Source: Alphaproteobacteria bacterium (GTDB lineage Bacteria; Pseudomonadota; Alphaproteobacteria; UBA9655). Taken from it: a stretch of 64,000 nt of DNA. The stretch is from assembly GCA_019748065.1 (NCBI GenBank), contig JAIEQB010000031.1, positions 1 to 64,000 on the forward strand. Direction: 5' to 3'. The first letter of the stretch is position 1, and every line of letters begins with the position of its first letter. The notes below the pieces were generated by a model. The model saw nothing but the letters and a program-made list of their open reading frames with translations. It did no database searches and had not been told where the DNA came from. This document shows, piece after piece, positions 10,588 to 19,798 of this stretch. The position numbers and the translations under genes are program-made.

Positions 10588-11324
10588 TGTTATTTATAAG
10601 ATCCTTGTTTTTTAATGTTCTATTTTACAGCTGGACGCTTCTCTGTGGCGTGATTTTTACCCCTGTTCTTTTCCTTCCTCGTATTTATACCTTGAAAGCA
10701 GCTCATTTCTGGATTGGGAGAGTTATTTGGCTTTGTGAGCATGTCTTGCATCTTCAATATAAGCTTGCGGGGAATGAAAGTCTTTTAAAAACGCCCTCTC
10801 TTTTTGCTGTTAAACATCAATCTTTCTGGGAAACGTTTATTTTTTATTACCTTCTTCCAGATCCGGTTGTTGCTTTAAAGAAAGAACTCCTTTGGATTCC
10901 CTTTTTTGGGTGGTACTTAAAAAAGCTAAACATGATACCTCTCTCGCGTTCAACCAAGAGAGGGGGGCAAGATCTTATGCGATTATTGAAAAATGCAGAA
11001 GAAGCTGTGGCTTGTGGAAGGTCTCTTCTTATATTTCCTGAAGGAACCCGTTCAAAACCGGGTCAAAAAGAAGTGTATAAAGCAGGAGTGGGGCGTCTTT
11101 ATCTTCGTTTGAATATTCCTGTTGTTCCTATTGCGCACAATGCGGGCTTATTTTGGCCGCGGCGAACTTTTTTTAAACATCCTGGTCAAATTACAGTTGA
11201 TATTATGGATCCGATAAAACCAGGGCTTTCACGTCAGGAATTTATGCGTATACTTGAAGATAAAATTGAAGAAAAAACAAATGAACTCATTCAAAAGGGA
11301 AGGCTTCATGAAATTTACGCGTAA
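10587..11324 (+). CDS. plsC: 1-acyl-sn-glycerol-3-phosphate acyltransferase
   Basis: Second acylation step of phospholipid synthesis (lysophosphatidate to phosphatidate) at the inner membrane. 245 residues with N-terminal hydrophobic segments. Motif I is KHQSFWET, with Glu in place of the textbook Asp of H-x4-D, a form also seen in other PlsC proteins. Motif III is FPEGTRSKPG, and motif IV is the proline-containing VVPIAHNAG. Its end overlaps the start of the DUF2125 gene. Acyltransferase identity is secure, the precise acceptor less so. Confidence 0.92.
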   Translation: MLFIRSLFFNVLFYSWTLLCGVIFTPVLFLPRIYTLKAAHFWIGRVIWLCEHVLHLQYKLAGNESLLKTPSLFAVKHQSFWETFIFYYLLPDPVVALKKELLWIPFFGWYLKKLNMIPLSRSTKRGGQDLMRLLKNAEEAVACGRSLLIFPEGTRSKPGQKEVYKAGVGRLYLRLNIPVVPIAHNAGLFWPRRTFFKHPGQITVDIMDPIKPGLSRQEFMRILEDKIEEKTNELIQKGRLHEIYA

Positions 11325-12330
11325 AAAACTTTTAGGTAGTTTCCTTGTTCTCCTCGCTCTTGCTATTTTAGGCGGTTTTATCCTTTTCGAATATAGCGTA
11401 AAATGGCTCGAAAAAGAAATTTCATTTACGAAGATGCGCCTTGAAAAACAGGGTTATACCGTCTCTTATTCTAGTGTTTCTATAGCAGGCAATCCTTTAT
11501 TAATGGAAATTAGATTTGAAAATCCCTCTCTTAAAGCTCCAAAAGAGACTTGGGCGTGGCAAGGAAAGGGTTTAGTGATTTCAGTTTATCCTTGGAAACC
11601 TTATATTTGGACTTGCTCTTTTTCAGGAGAGCAAAAAATAACTGCGCCAAAAAATGTGCCTATTCCCTTGGGAACTCTTTCTATTGAAGGGGCATTGGGA
11701 GTTTTTACCCTTTCTTCCGAAGGAAAATTGGAACAAGTTGATTTTAAAACAGGAGCTATAACTTCACTGCTAGAAACGCAAGTTCAAGCAGTCTCTCTTA
11801 AAAATCTTTCTTTAAACATGACTCAACTTAGTTACCCTCTCAACTCTAAATTTACTTTTACAACAGAAGTTGCAAATTTAGAAAGTCTTTTGAAGTCACC
11901 CCCTCTTGATTATTCCTTAACTCTAAACGTTGAAGGAGAATTATCAGGATATGCCTCAAAGACTTCTTTCCCTCGTTCCCTTTCCCAGTGGCGTGATGGA
12001 GGAGGAATTATGAATATTACATCCTTAAATGTTTTATGGCCTCCTATAGATGTAAAGGCAGAAGGAACTTTAACTCTCGATAAAAACATGTACTTGCTTG
12101 GCTCTTTCTCAAGTAAAATTACAGGTTATCAAGAAGCTTTAGAAGATCTGGTAAAAATGGGATGGATCAAGGAAAAGAAAGCCTTATTGGCTTCTTTCGT
12201 TTTAGAATTGCTTACAACCCCCGGTGGATCTGGCGCCAAACAGCTTACTGTCCCTATCACCTTTCAAAACGGAATGGTTTCAGTAGGTCCGGCGCCTTTA
12301 ATAAAACTTCAGCCTCTTGAGGATATTTAG
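11308..12330 (+). CDS. DUF2125-family membrane-anchored protein
   Basis: About 340 residues from the ATG at 11308, which has AAAAGGGAAGG upstream; earlier in-frame starts from 11254 lie inside plsC. There is a single N-terminal signal-anchor (KLLGSFLVLLALAILGGFIL). A long periplasmic beta-rich part follows, with many amphipathic strands such as YTVSYSSVSIAGNPLLMEI. DUF2125 is an alphaproteobacterial family without a known reaction; its repeated strand pattern resembles AsmA/lipid-transfer-like proteins, which is inference only. Position after plsC suggests envelope biogenesis. Confidence 0.82.
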   Translation: MKFTRKKLLGSFLVLLALAILGGFILFEYSVKWLEKEISFTKMRLEKQGYTVSYSSVSIAGNPLLMEIRFENPSLKAPKETWAWQGKGLVISVYPWKPYIWTCSFSGEQKITAPKNVPIPLGTLSIEGALGVFTLSSEGKLEQVDFKTGAITSLLETQVQAVSLKNLSLNMTQLSYPLNSKFTFTTEVANLESLLKSPPLDYSLTLNVEGELSGYASKTSFPRSLSQWRDGGGIMNITSLNVLWPPIDVKAEGTLTLDKNMYLLGSFSSKITGYQEALEDLVKMGWIKEKKALLASFVLELLTTPGGSGAKQLTVPITFQNGMVSVGPAPLIKLQPLEDI

Positions 12331-12426
12331 AAAAACCATTGACATGTTTGATGAGCATCAAGATTTAAATTTTAAAAAAGGATGCGCACTTGAAAAATAC
12401 TTTGTTAAATAGTAAGACTCTTTTAA

Positions 12427-13488
<1,062 letters not shown>

Positions 13489-13500
13489 AGGGCGTAAAGT

Positions 13501-14394
13501 GTGGCTCTTTTCAAACGCTATAAAAAGCCGGGGCCTTTAAAGCCAACCCCAAACCCTTATCCATCACGTTTTCAGTTTTGGCGCCACAGTCTTTTAGCCT
13601 CGTTTATCCTCATTTTGATAGGGGTAGGCACCTTGCGATTTTATAAGCCTTTTTATGATCCCCTCCAAGACGTACTTTTTGAAGGAGTTGCATGGCTACA
13701 AAAAGGCTTTCTTCAGCCCTTTCATGAAACAAGCGCTCTTCTGAAGGATGCCCATCAATTTATTTATCTGAAAGATGAGCATGGGCGTCTAAAATTAGAA
13801 AATGAAAATCTCCACAAAGAGATTCAGGCTTTAAGATCTCTTGCCCATGAGAATGCGGCTTTAAGAAAGATGTTAAATGTTCCCTCAGTTGAGGTTGTGA
13901 AATATAGTGCGGCACGGGTGCTTTCGAGCCCTTATGATGGCTTTCATCGCTTTTTCCTTATTGAAGGAGGACAAAAAGATGATCTTATAAAAGATCAACC
14001 CGTTATTGTGGAGGAAGGCGTTGTGGGACGCCTTGAAAAGGTGGGAGCTCATGTGGCCCGCGTTCTTTTGCTTACGGATGTAAATTCACGGATTCCGGTT
14101 GTGACCTCTTTTTCCAATGAAAAGGCAATTTTGTCTGGAAATGGAAGCTCTTTACCAACCCTTGTCTATGTAAACGATGTCAAGAAAATTCAAATAGGAG
14201 AACAAATTATTACCTCTGGTTTGGGAGGTGTTTTTCCTCCTGGGCTTCCAGTGGGGATTGTTGATGCCATTGAAAATGGGAAAATTAAAGTCCGACCCTA
14301 TGTTCCTTTTCAAAAAGTCGAATGGGTTCAAGTTCTTAAAATTCATCCTGAAAACTTTTATAAAGAAGTCAATACAGCTTTGGAGGAGAAGTGA
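13501..14394 (+). CDS. mreC: Rod-shape determining protein MreC
   Basis: Bitopic scaffold linking MreB to periplasmic wall enzymes. 297 residues starting at GTG. A short cytoplasmic tail is followed by one membrane helix (SLLASFILILIGVGTL). Next comes a coiled coil (about residues 90-125, LKLENENLHKEIQALRSL) and the double beta-barrel MreC domain, with signatures such as VGRLEKVGAHVARVLLLTD and SGLGGVFPPGLPVG. It lies 12 bp after mreB and its end overlaps mreD. Confidence 0.96.
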   Translation: MALFKRYKKPGPLKPTPNPYPSRFQFWRHSLLASFILILIGVGTLRFYKPFYDPLQDVLFEGVAWLQKGFLQPFHETSALLKDAHQFIYLKDEHGRLKLENENLHKEIQALRSLAHENAALRKMLNVPSVEVVKYSAARVLSSPYDGFHRFFLIEGGQKDDLIKDQPVIVEEGVVGRLEKVGAHVARVLLLTDVNSRIPVVTSFSNEKAILSGNGSSLPTLVYVNDVKKIQIGEQIITSGLGGVFPPGLPVGIVDAIENGKIKVRPYVPFQKVEWVQVLKIHPENFYKEVNTALEEK

Positions 14395-14861
14395 AATTTA
14401 TAATTAACTCTCTAAAATTGCTCCCTCTTTTTACTCTTCTTTTTATAATAATGATGGGAAGCTCCTGGCAGATAGGGGGGAGCCCTCTTATGCCAGCTCT
14501 TTTGTTGATACCTGTTTATTACTGGCTTGTTTATCACCCCAGTTGGCTTCCCTTGGGAGGACTTTTTCTGATGGGTCTTCTTTATGATTCTCTTATGGCC
14601 CATGACCTCGGGTTAACTTCTTTCTTTCTCATGTTAAGTGCTCTTTTAGGGCCTTCTATTCGGTCCTATTTGCGCCCCGATAAATTTCCCTTAATTTGGT
14701 TTGGTTTCGGAGTTTTTAGTGGCACTTATCTTCTCTTTTATGGTCTAGTTATCTCTGGTGATTTTGTCTTGTTTGTTTCCTGGATAAATGGAATCATTCT
14801 CTATCCCTTAGTGGCATGGATCTTAAGTCATCTCCATGGGCGAATTCAAAAATATGTCTAG
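14391..14861 (+). CDS. mreD: Rod-shape determining protein MreD
   Basis: Polytopic inner-membrane component of the elongasome. 156 residues with about five hydrophobic segments and the family-like FLMGLLYDSLMAHDLGLTSF. The start is GTG, overlapping the mreC stop by 4 bp (GTGA). The preceding GGAGG in the end of mreC is a strong ribosome-binding site. Sequence conservation is low, as usual for MreD, so position in the operon supports the call. Confidence 0.92.
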   Translation: MKFIINSLKLLPLFTLLFIIMMGSSWQIGGSPLMPALLLIPVYYWLVYHPSWLPLGGLFLMGLLYDSLMAHDLGLTSFFLMLSALLGPSIRSYLRPDKFPLIWFGFGVFSGTYLLFYGLVISGDFVLFVSWINGIILYPLVAWILSHLHGRIQKYV

Positions 14862-16650
14862 AGAGGAAAATCCTAACTTTCTTTCAAGAGCACTTTTTGT
14901 GGGTATCTTACAAATAGCCCTTGTAATGATCCTTCTTGGTCGAATGTATTATTTGCAAATTTTTGAAGGGTATCACTATCATTTATTGGCTGAAGGAAAC
15001 CGTATTTTCTCTCGTCCACTTGTCCCCTTAAGAGGGCAGATTTATGATCGCAACGGTAGTATTCTTGTTGGAAATGAAACCAGTTTTCGCCTTCTTTTGC
15101 TTGTCGATAAAAAGAAAGACTTGGAAAATACACTCACTGCTCTTGAAGAAGTGATTACTTTGCCTTCTGAGGGAAAGGAAGATATTTTAAAAAAAGTAGC
15201 AAAAAAACATAATATTGACGCGATTGTGGTTAAAGAAGGTTTAACCTGGGAGGAAGTTTCTGCTATAGAACTTCATGCTATGAGTTTACCTGGTATTTCC
15301 CTAGAAGTTGGGGCCCGGCGTTATTATCCGCTTCTAAGCGAAGGAGCACATGTATTGGGGTATGTTGCTTCTCCTTCTGAAAAAGAAGAGGAAGAAGACC
15401 CAACTTTAGCCATTCCTGGTTTAAAAATGGGTAAGGTAGGCCTTGAAAAATACTTTGATCAACGGTTAAGAGGCACGCCAGGTTATCGGGCCTTTGAAGT
15501 GAATGCCCGCCGAAAAATTGTAAGGGATCTGAATCAAAACGAAAGTATTCCGGGAGAAGACATTCATTTAACCCTTGACGAGCGTCTACAAAAATATGCC
15601 TCTGAAGTACTTTCTGAATATCAAAGCGCCTCAGCTGTTGTGTTAGATATTCAAAGTGGGGATATCCTCACCCTTGTCTCTACTCCCTCCTTTGATCCCA
15701 ATCTTTTTCCCTTGGGCATCAGTCATCATGACTGGGGAGAGCTAAGAGACAATCCCTATGTTCCTATGACCAACAAGGCCATTTCTGGACTTTATCCTCC
15801 AGGATCGACAATTAAAATGTTTGTAGCCTTAGCAGCCCTTGAATCAGGTATTATTGATAAAAATACAACAGTGTATTGCCCTGGTTATTTTTACGTGGGA
15901 GATCACCCTTTCCATTGTTGGAAAAAGCATGGTCACGGATCTATAAATGTCTCCAATGCTATTTCAGAATCTTGCGATGTCTTTTTTTATGAGATCGCAA
16001 AGAGAGTTGGTATAGACCGTCTTTCAGCCACTTTTAAATCGATTGGCTTAGGAGAAGGAGGGCTTGAAGGATTTCCCCATTGTAAGAAGGGGCTCGTTCC
16101 CACCAAGGAATGGAAAAAAGATAAAAAAAATGCAAACTGGACTCTAAGCGACACAGTTATGACAAGTATTGGTCAAGGCTATATGCAAGCGACCCCTCTT
16201 GAATTGGCTGTTGTGATCGCACGTCTTGTGGGCGGGAAAAAAGTTCTTCCGCGTTTAGAGGTCGGAAAATCGCTCTCCTTCGAAGATCTTGAGTTTAACC
16301 CTGAACACCTTGAGCTAATTAAAAAAGCTATGGCCAATACAACTAATTCCCCTTTGGGCACCGCCTTTTTCGGTCGTATTCAACAAGAAGGCAAAGAAAT
16401 GGGCGGTAAGACAGGAACAAGCCAAGTGCGTCGCATTACCCTTGAGCAACGTCGGGCCGGGCAAACGAAGACGAATCATTTGGCTTGGAAGTACAGGGAA
16501 CATGGGCTTTTTGTTGGCTATGCTCCCGTCCATAACCCCCGCTATGCCATTGCGGTGGTTGTAGAACATGGGGGTGGCCCTCGCGGCGCCATTCAGGCGG
16601 CGCGGGATATTTTGTTAAAGGCCCAATTCCTTGAAGAGGGAAGTAAGTGA
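14854..16650 (+). CDS. mrdA: Penicillin-binding protein 2 (elongation transpeptidase)
   Basis: Class B PBP that cross-links lateral-wall peptidoglycan with RodA. About 598-604 residues depending on start (14854 or 14836; both overlap mreD, 14854 least). There is an N-terminal membrane anchor, then the pedestal domain with RGQIYDRNGSILV. The transpeptidase domain carries the active-site serine in PPGSTIKMF (Ser324/Lys327 in the longer numbering), the second motif SCD in SESCDVFF, and KTG in GGKTGTSQV near 525. All catalytic motifs are present. Its stop overlaps the rodA start. Confidence 0.97.
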   Translation: MSREENPNFLSRALFVGILQIALVMILLGRMYYLQIFEGYHYHLLAEGNRIFSRPLVPLRGQIYDRNGSILVGNETSFRLLLLVDKKKDLENTLTALEEVITLPSEGKEDILKKVAKKHNIDAIVVKEGLTWEEVSAIELHAMSLPGISLEVGARRYYPLLSEGAHVLGYVASPSEKEEEEDPTLAIPGLKMGKVGLEKYFDQRLRGTPGYRAFEVNARRKIVRDLNQNESIPGEDIHLTLDERLQKYASEVLSEYQSASAVVLDIQSGDILTLVSTPSFDPNLFPLGISHHDWGELRDNPYVPMTNKAISGLYPPGSTIKMFVALAALESGIIDKNTTVYCPGYFYVGDHPFHCWKKHGHGSINVSNAISESCDVFFYEIAKRVGIDRLSATFKSIGLGEGGLEGFPHCKKGLVPTKEWKKDKKNANWTLSDTVMTSIGQGYMQATPLELAVVIARLVGGKKVLPRLEVGKSLSFEDLEFNPEHLELIKKAMANTTNSPLGTAFFGRIQQEGKEMGGKTGTSQVRRITLEQRRAGQTKTNHLAWKYREHGLFVGYAPVHNPRYAIAVVVEHGGGPRGAIQAARDILLKAQFLEEGSK

Positions 16651-17777
16651 TGAAAAAAATGATGGATCCTCGATTGTTTCATAAGTTTTTCCAATTAAAT
16701 TGGGGGATCATTTCTTTGGTTTTTCTGATTTCAGCTATTGGTTGGGGACTTTTGATCTCTGCCGGTGGCGGAGATGCCCATATATGGGCCTTTAAGCAAA
16801 TGATGCGCTTTGGGATGGGCTTGGGGATCATGTTTGTGATTGCTTTGACTGACCTGCGGTGGTGGCTTCGGTTTTCCTATGTTTTTTATGGCCTCTCTTT
16901 TTTGCTTTTATGTGCCGTTGAAGTTATGGGGTTTATCGGGATGGGCGCTCAGCGGTGGATTGACCTTTACGTCCTTCAGCTTCAACCTTCTGAGTTGATG
17001 AAGATCGCGCTTATTATAGCTCTTGCCCGCTATTTCCATAGTCAGTCTCAGCCGATTTCTTTGTCTAAATTAGTTTTCCCTTTATTGCTTGTCCTGACGC
17101 CAACGCTCCTTGTGCTTAAACAGCCGGATTTGGGAACGGCCATGGTTTTGCTGATGTCAGGAGGGGCACTTTTTTTTCTCGCAGGTGTTTCCCTTTGGAC
17201 CTTTGGAGCGGCTTTGGTTGTGGCAGGTGCCAGCATTCCTCTTTTGTGGACCTTCCTTCATGACTATCAAAAGCAGAGAATCTTTATGTTTTTTGATCCT
17301 AGCCAAGATGCCCATGGGGCAGGGTATCATATTACCCAATCCAAAATTGCCTTAGGGTCGGGAGGTTTTTGGGGAAAAGGATATATGCAAGGAACCCAAG
17401 CCTATTTAAATTTTGTTCCGGAAAAACAAACCGACTTTATTTTCACTCTTTTGTGTGAGGAATGGGGATTTCTAGGGGGCTCCATTCTTATTTTTCTGTA
17501 TTCTTTTTTGATTCTTTTGTGCTCTCATGTTGCGCTGACAACCCAAAATGATTTTGGCCGTTATGTGGCTTCTGGCATTACCATGACTTTTTTTCTCTAT
17601 ATGTTTATTAATATAGCCATGGTGATGGGACTTTTACCTGTTGTAGGCATTCCTCTTCCTCTTGTTTCTTATGGAGGAACAGCCATGTTAACACTTTTGA
17701 TGGGCTTTGGATTCATTTTAAACGTGGGGTTGCATCAGACCCTTAAGGTACCTCGCCTTTCCATTGGAATCTTATGA
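16647..17777 (+). CDS. rodA: Rod-shape determining SEDS protein RodA (peptidoglycan glycosyltransferase)
   Basis: SEDS-family polymerase that elongates glycan strands from lipid II. 376 residues with about ten membrane helices. The conserved LQPSELMKIALIIALARYF, KQPDLGTAMVLL and the C-terminal VGIPLPLVSYGGTAML are all visible. It is the last gene of the mre operon and overlaps mrdA by 4 bp, consistent with the PBP2-RodA working pair. Confidence 0.97.
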   Translation: MMKKMMDPRLFHKFFQLNWGIISLVFLISAIGWGLLISAGGGDAHIWAFKQMMRFGMGLGIMFVIALTDLRWWLRFSYVFYGLSFLLLCAVEVMGFIGMGAQRWIDLYVLQLQPSELMKIALIIALARYFHSQSQPISLSKLVFPLLLVLTPTLLVLKQPDLGTAMVLLMSGGALFFLAGVSLWTFGAALVVAGASIPLLWTFLHDYQKQRIFMFFDPSQDAHGAGYHITQSKIALGSGGFWGKGYMQGTQAYLNFVPEKQTDFIFTLLCEEWGFLGGSILIFLYSFLILLCSHVALTTQNDFGRYVASGITMTFFLYMFINIAMVMGLLPVVGIPLPLVSYGGTAMLTLLMGFGFILNVGLHQTLKVPRLSIGIL

Positions 17778-18024
17778 AGGGGTTTTGGTGGTGGTTTTTT
17801 CAGGTGTCAATAACACGTAAAGATGTCCGAGCTAATTAATTTTGCTTGCTCGCAACTTGCTATCCTGTTTTTGAATGTCCTGCAAATTTCAACTCTTGAA
17901 GAATTTTTTCAGATAATGTTATATGTCAAAATTCACATAACGACTCAAGCAATGAAACTCTTCGACCTCTACGAGGGAAGGGGATCGACTATTTTTTCTA
18001 GATGACTGTTTTAAAGGATTGATC
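17778..18024. other. Intergenic gap between rodA and the ABC transporter gene
   Basis: About 250 bp. A 60-codon open frame (17823-18005) exists, but it has low-complexity composition, no signal peptide and no recognisable domain, so I do not call it a gene. No convincing terminator is seen. The promoter for the downstream transporter is presumably here. Confidence 0.4.
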
Positions 18025-19797
18025 ATGAATATCACCCTCTCCCGCTTTATGCGTGCTATGTTGCGTCCCTATTCTTTTTCCGTAGGTGTGATGCTGGTTG
18101 TTGCAGTTATATTTGCTGTGCAAACCTCGATTATGCCTTATATACTCAAACTTATGGTGAACCGGTTGATCGCAGAACCAGAAGTAGATCCATTTATTGC
18201 CCTTACCGGCCTTGTAGCCATGTACTTGGCGACTTCATTTATCATAAGTACGGCCTTTCGTTTTTATGATTACTTCGTGAATTACGTGATGATTCCTTCC
18301 TTAAGAAAGAAGATTAGTACCTACTGCATTGAACATCTCTTAAAACTTTCGCACCAGTTTTATCAGAACAATTTTGCAGGAAGTTTGGGAAGTAAGGTGA
18401 GTGAGCTGGTGATGGCCGTTCCCGACCTGTTGCAAATCATTATAGATCGTTTTTTCAGCCATGGTCTTGCCTTGAGCGTTGCTGCATTTACCCTGTGGCA
18501 GGTAAACGCGCGCTTTGCGCTTATTTTGTTGATATGGGCTGTGATCCTCCTGAGTATTGCATTACTGACAAGTCGAAAGCTTACCCGTTTTGCAGCTGAG
18601 TGGGCTTTTAAAGGACATCGGGTCACAGGACGCATTGTGGATACACTTTCAAATATGCTGACAGTGCGTTTGTTTGCGCGGGGAAAGAATGAGGATGCCT
18701 GGCTCACGACAAGCATTGATGAGGCTAAAAGTGCAGAGAAAGCCTTAGAATTGTGTTATTTTAAGCTCTGGCTTTTCTATGGCTATAGCTTCTTTTTCAT
18801 CCAATGTCTCAACTTTTATTTCCTCCTCCAAGGACGTGCTGAAGGATGGGTTACAGTAGGTGATTTTGCTCTTGTTCTTACCTTGAATATAAGTGTTATG
18901 GAGTTTTTGTGGAAGATGACCCAGGAATTTTCCAAATTTTCCAAGCTTCAAGGGCGCATTCGACAGGACTTAGCTGATCTTATGGTGGTGCCTGAAATTG
19001 AGGATAGGATAGGGGCAAAAGAGCTTTCTCTCACACGAGGTGAAATTACTTTTGATAAAGTTCATTTTCAGTACAAAGGAGCAGAGCCTCTTTTTCAACA
19101 GAAGTCAGTGACGATTCATCCAGGGCAAAAGGTGGGACTCGTGGGCTATTCAGGAAGTGGAAAAACAACCTTCGTTAACCTTATTCTCAGGCTTTATGAT
19201 GTGGCTTCAGGTCGTATTATGATCGATGGTCAGAATATTCAAGAAGTTACTCAAGACTCTCTTCATAGGGTTATTGGGATGATTCCTCAAGATCCCTCAC
19301 TTTTCCACCGGACTTTAATGGAGAACATTCGCTATGGAAGGCCGGAGGCGACGAAAAAAGAGGCCATAGAGGCGGCAAAAAAAGCCCACGCCCATGAGTT
19401 CATTCAAAATATTCCTGAAAACTATGATGCTTTGGTGGGTGAGAGAGGCGTGAAGCTTTCAGGCGGTCAACGCCAACGAATTGCAATTGCACGAGCGATC
19501 CTCAAAAATGCGCCTATTCTTATTTTAGATGAAGCGACCTCTCAACTGGATTCAGTCACGGAAAGTTACATTCAAGATTCTCTGTGGGAGCTTATGCAGG
19601 GGAAAACCACTCTTGTTATTGCCCACCGCCTTTCTACTCTTCTCCATATGGACCGCATCCTTGTGTTTGATAAGGGGAAAATTGTGGAAGACGGGACTCA
19701 TCAGGATCTTCTTACCAAAGGGGGGCTTTATACAACCTTATGGGATGCTCAAGTTGGCGGTTTTTTGCCCGAGAGGAAGAGAGAAAAAAATCTATAA
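18025..19797 (+). CDS. ABC exporter, fused membrane and ATPase domains
   Basis: 590 residues from the ATG at 18025 (AAAGGATT ribosome-binding sequence; a TTG six bases upstream is possible). An N-terminal six-helix exporter domain covers about residues 15-320. An MsbA/MRP-type ATPase follows, with Walker A GYSGSGKTT, Q-loop IPQDPSLF, signature LSGGQRQR, Walker B ILILDEATS and H-loop VIAHRLST. It should act as a homodimer. Substrate cannot be told from sequence; lipid, peptide and drug exporters all look like this. It converges with polA, with only a 1-bp gap between stop codons. Confidence 0.92.
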   Translation: MNITLSRFMRAMLRPYSFSVGVMLVVAVIFAVQTSIMPYILKLMVNRLIAEPEVDPFIALTGLVAMYLATSFIISTAFRFYDYFVNYVMIPSLRKKISTYCIEHLLKLSHQFYQNNFAGSLGSKVSELVMAVPDLLQIIIDRFFSHGLALSVAAFTLWQVNARFALILLIWAVILLSIALLTSRKLTRFAAEWAFKGHRVTGRIVDTLSNMLTVRLFARGKNEDAWLTTSIDEAKSAEKALELCYFKLWLFYGYSFFFIQCLNFYFLLQGRAEGWVTVGDFALVLTLNISVMEFLWKMTQEFSKFSKLQGRIRQDLADLMVVPEIEDRIGAKELSLTRGEITFDKVHFQYKGAEPLFQQKSVTIHPGQKVGLVGYSGSGKTTFVNLILRLYDVASGRIMIDGQNIQEVTQDSLHRVIGMIPQDPSLFHRTLMENIRYGRPEATKKEAIEAAKKAHAHEFIQNIPENYDALVGERGVKLSGGQRQRIAIARAILKNAPILILDEATSQLDSVTESYIQDSLWELMQGKTTLVIAHRLSTLLHMDRILVFDKGKIVEDGTHQDLLTKGGLYTTLWDAQVGGFLPERKREKNL

Positions 19798-19798
19798 A

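Noticed and set aside
17823-18005. 60-codon open frame after rodA
   Set aside because: No domain, no signal sequence, compositional bias of non-coding DNA.
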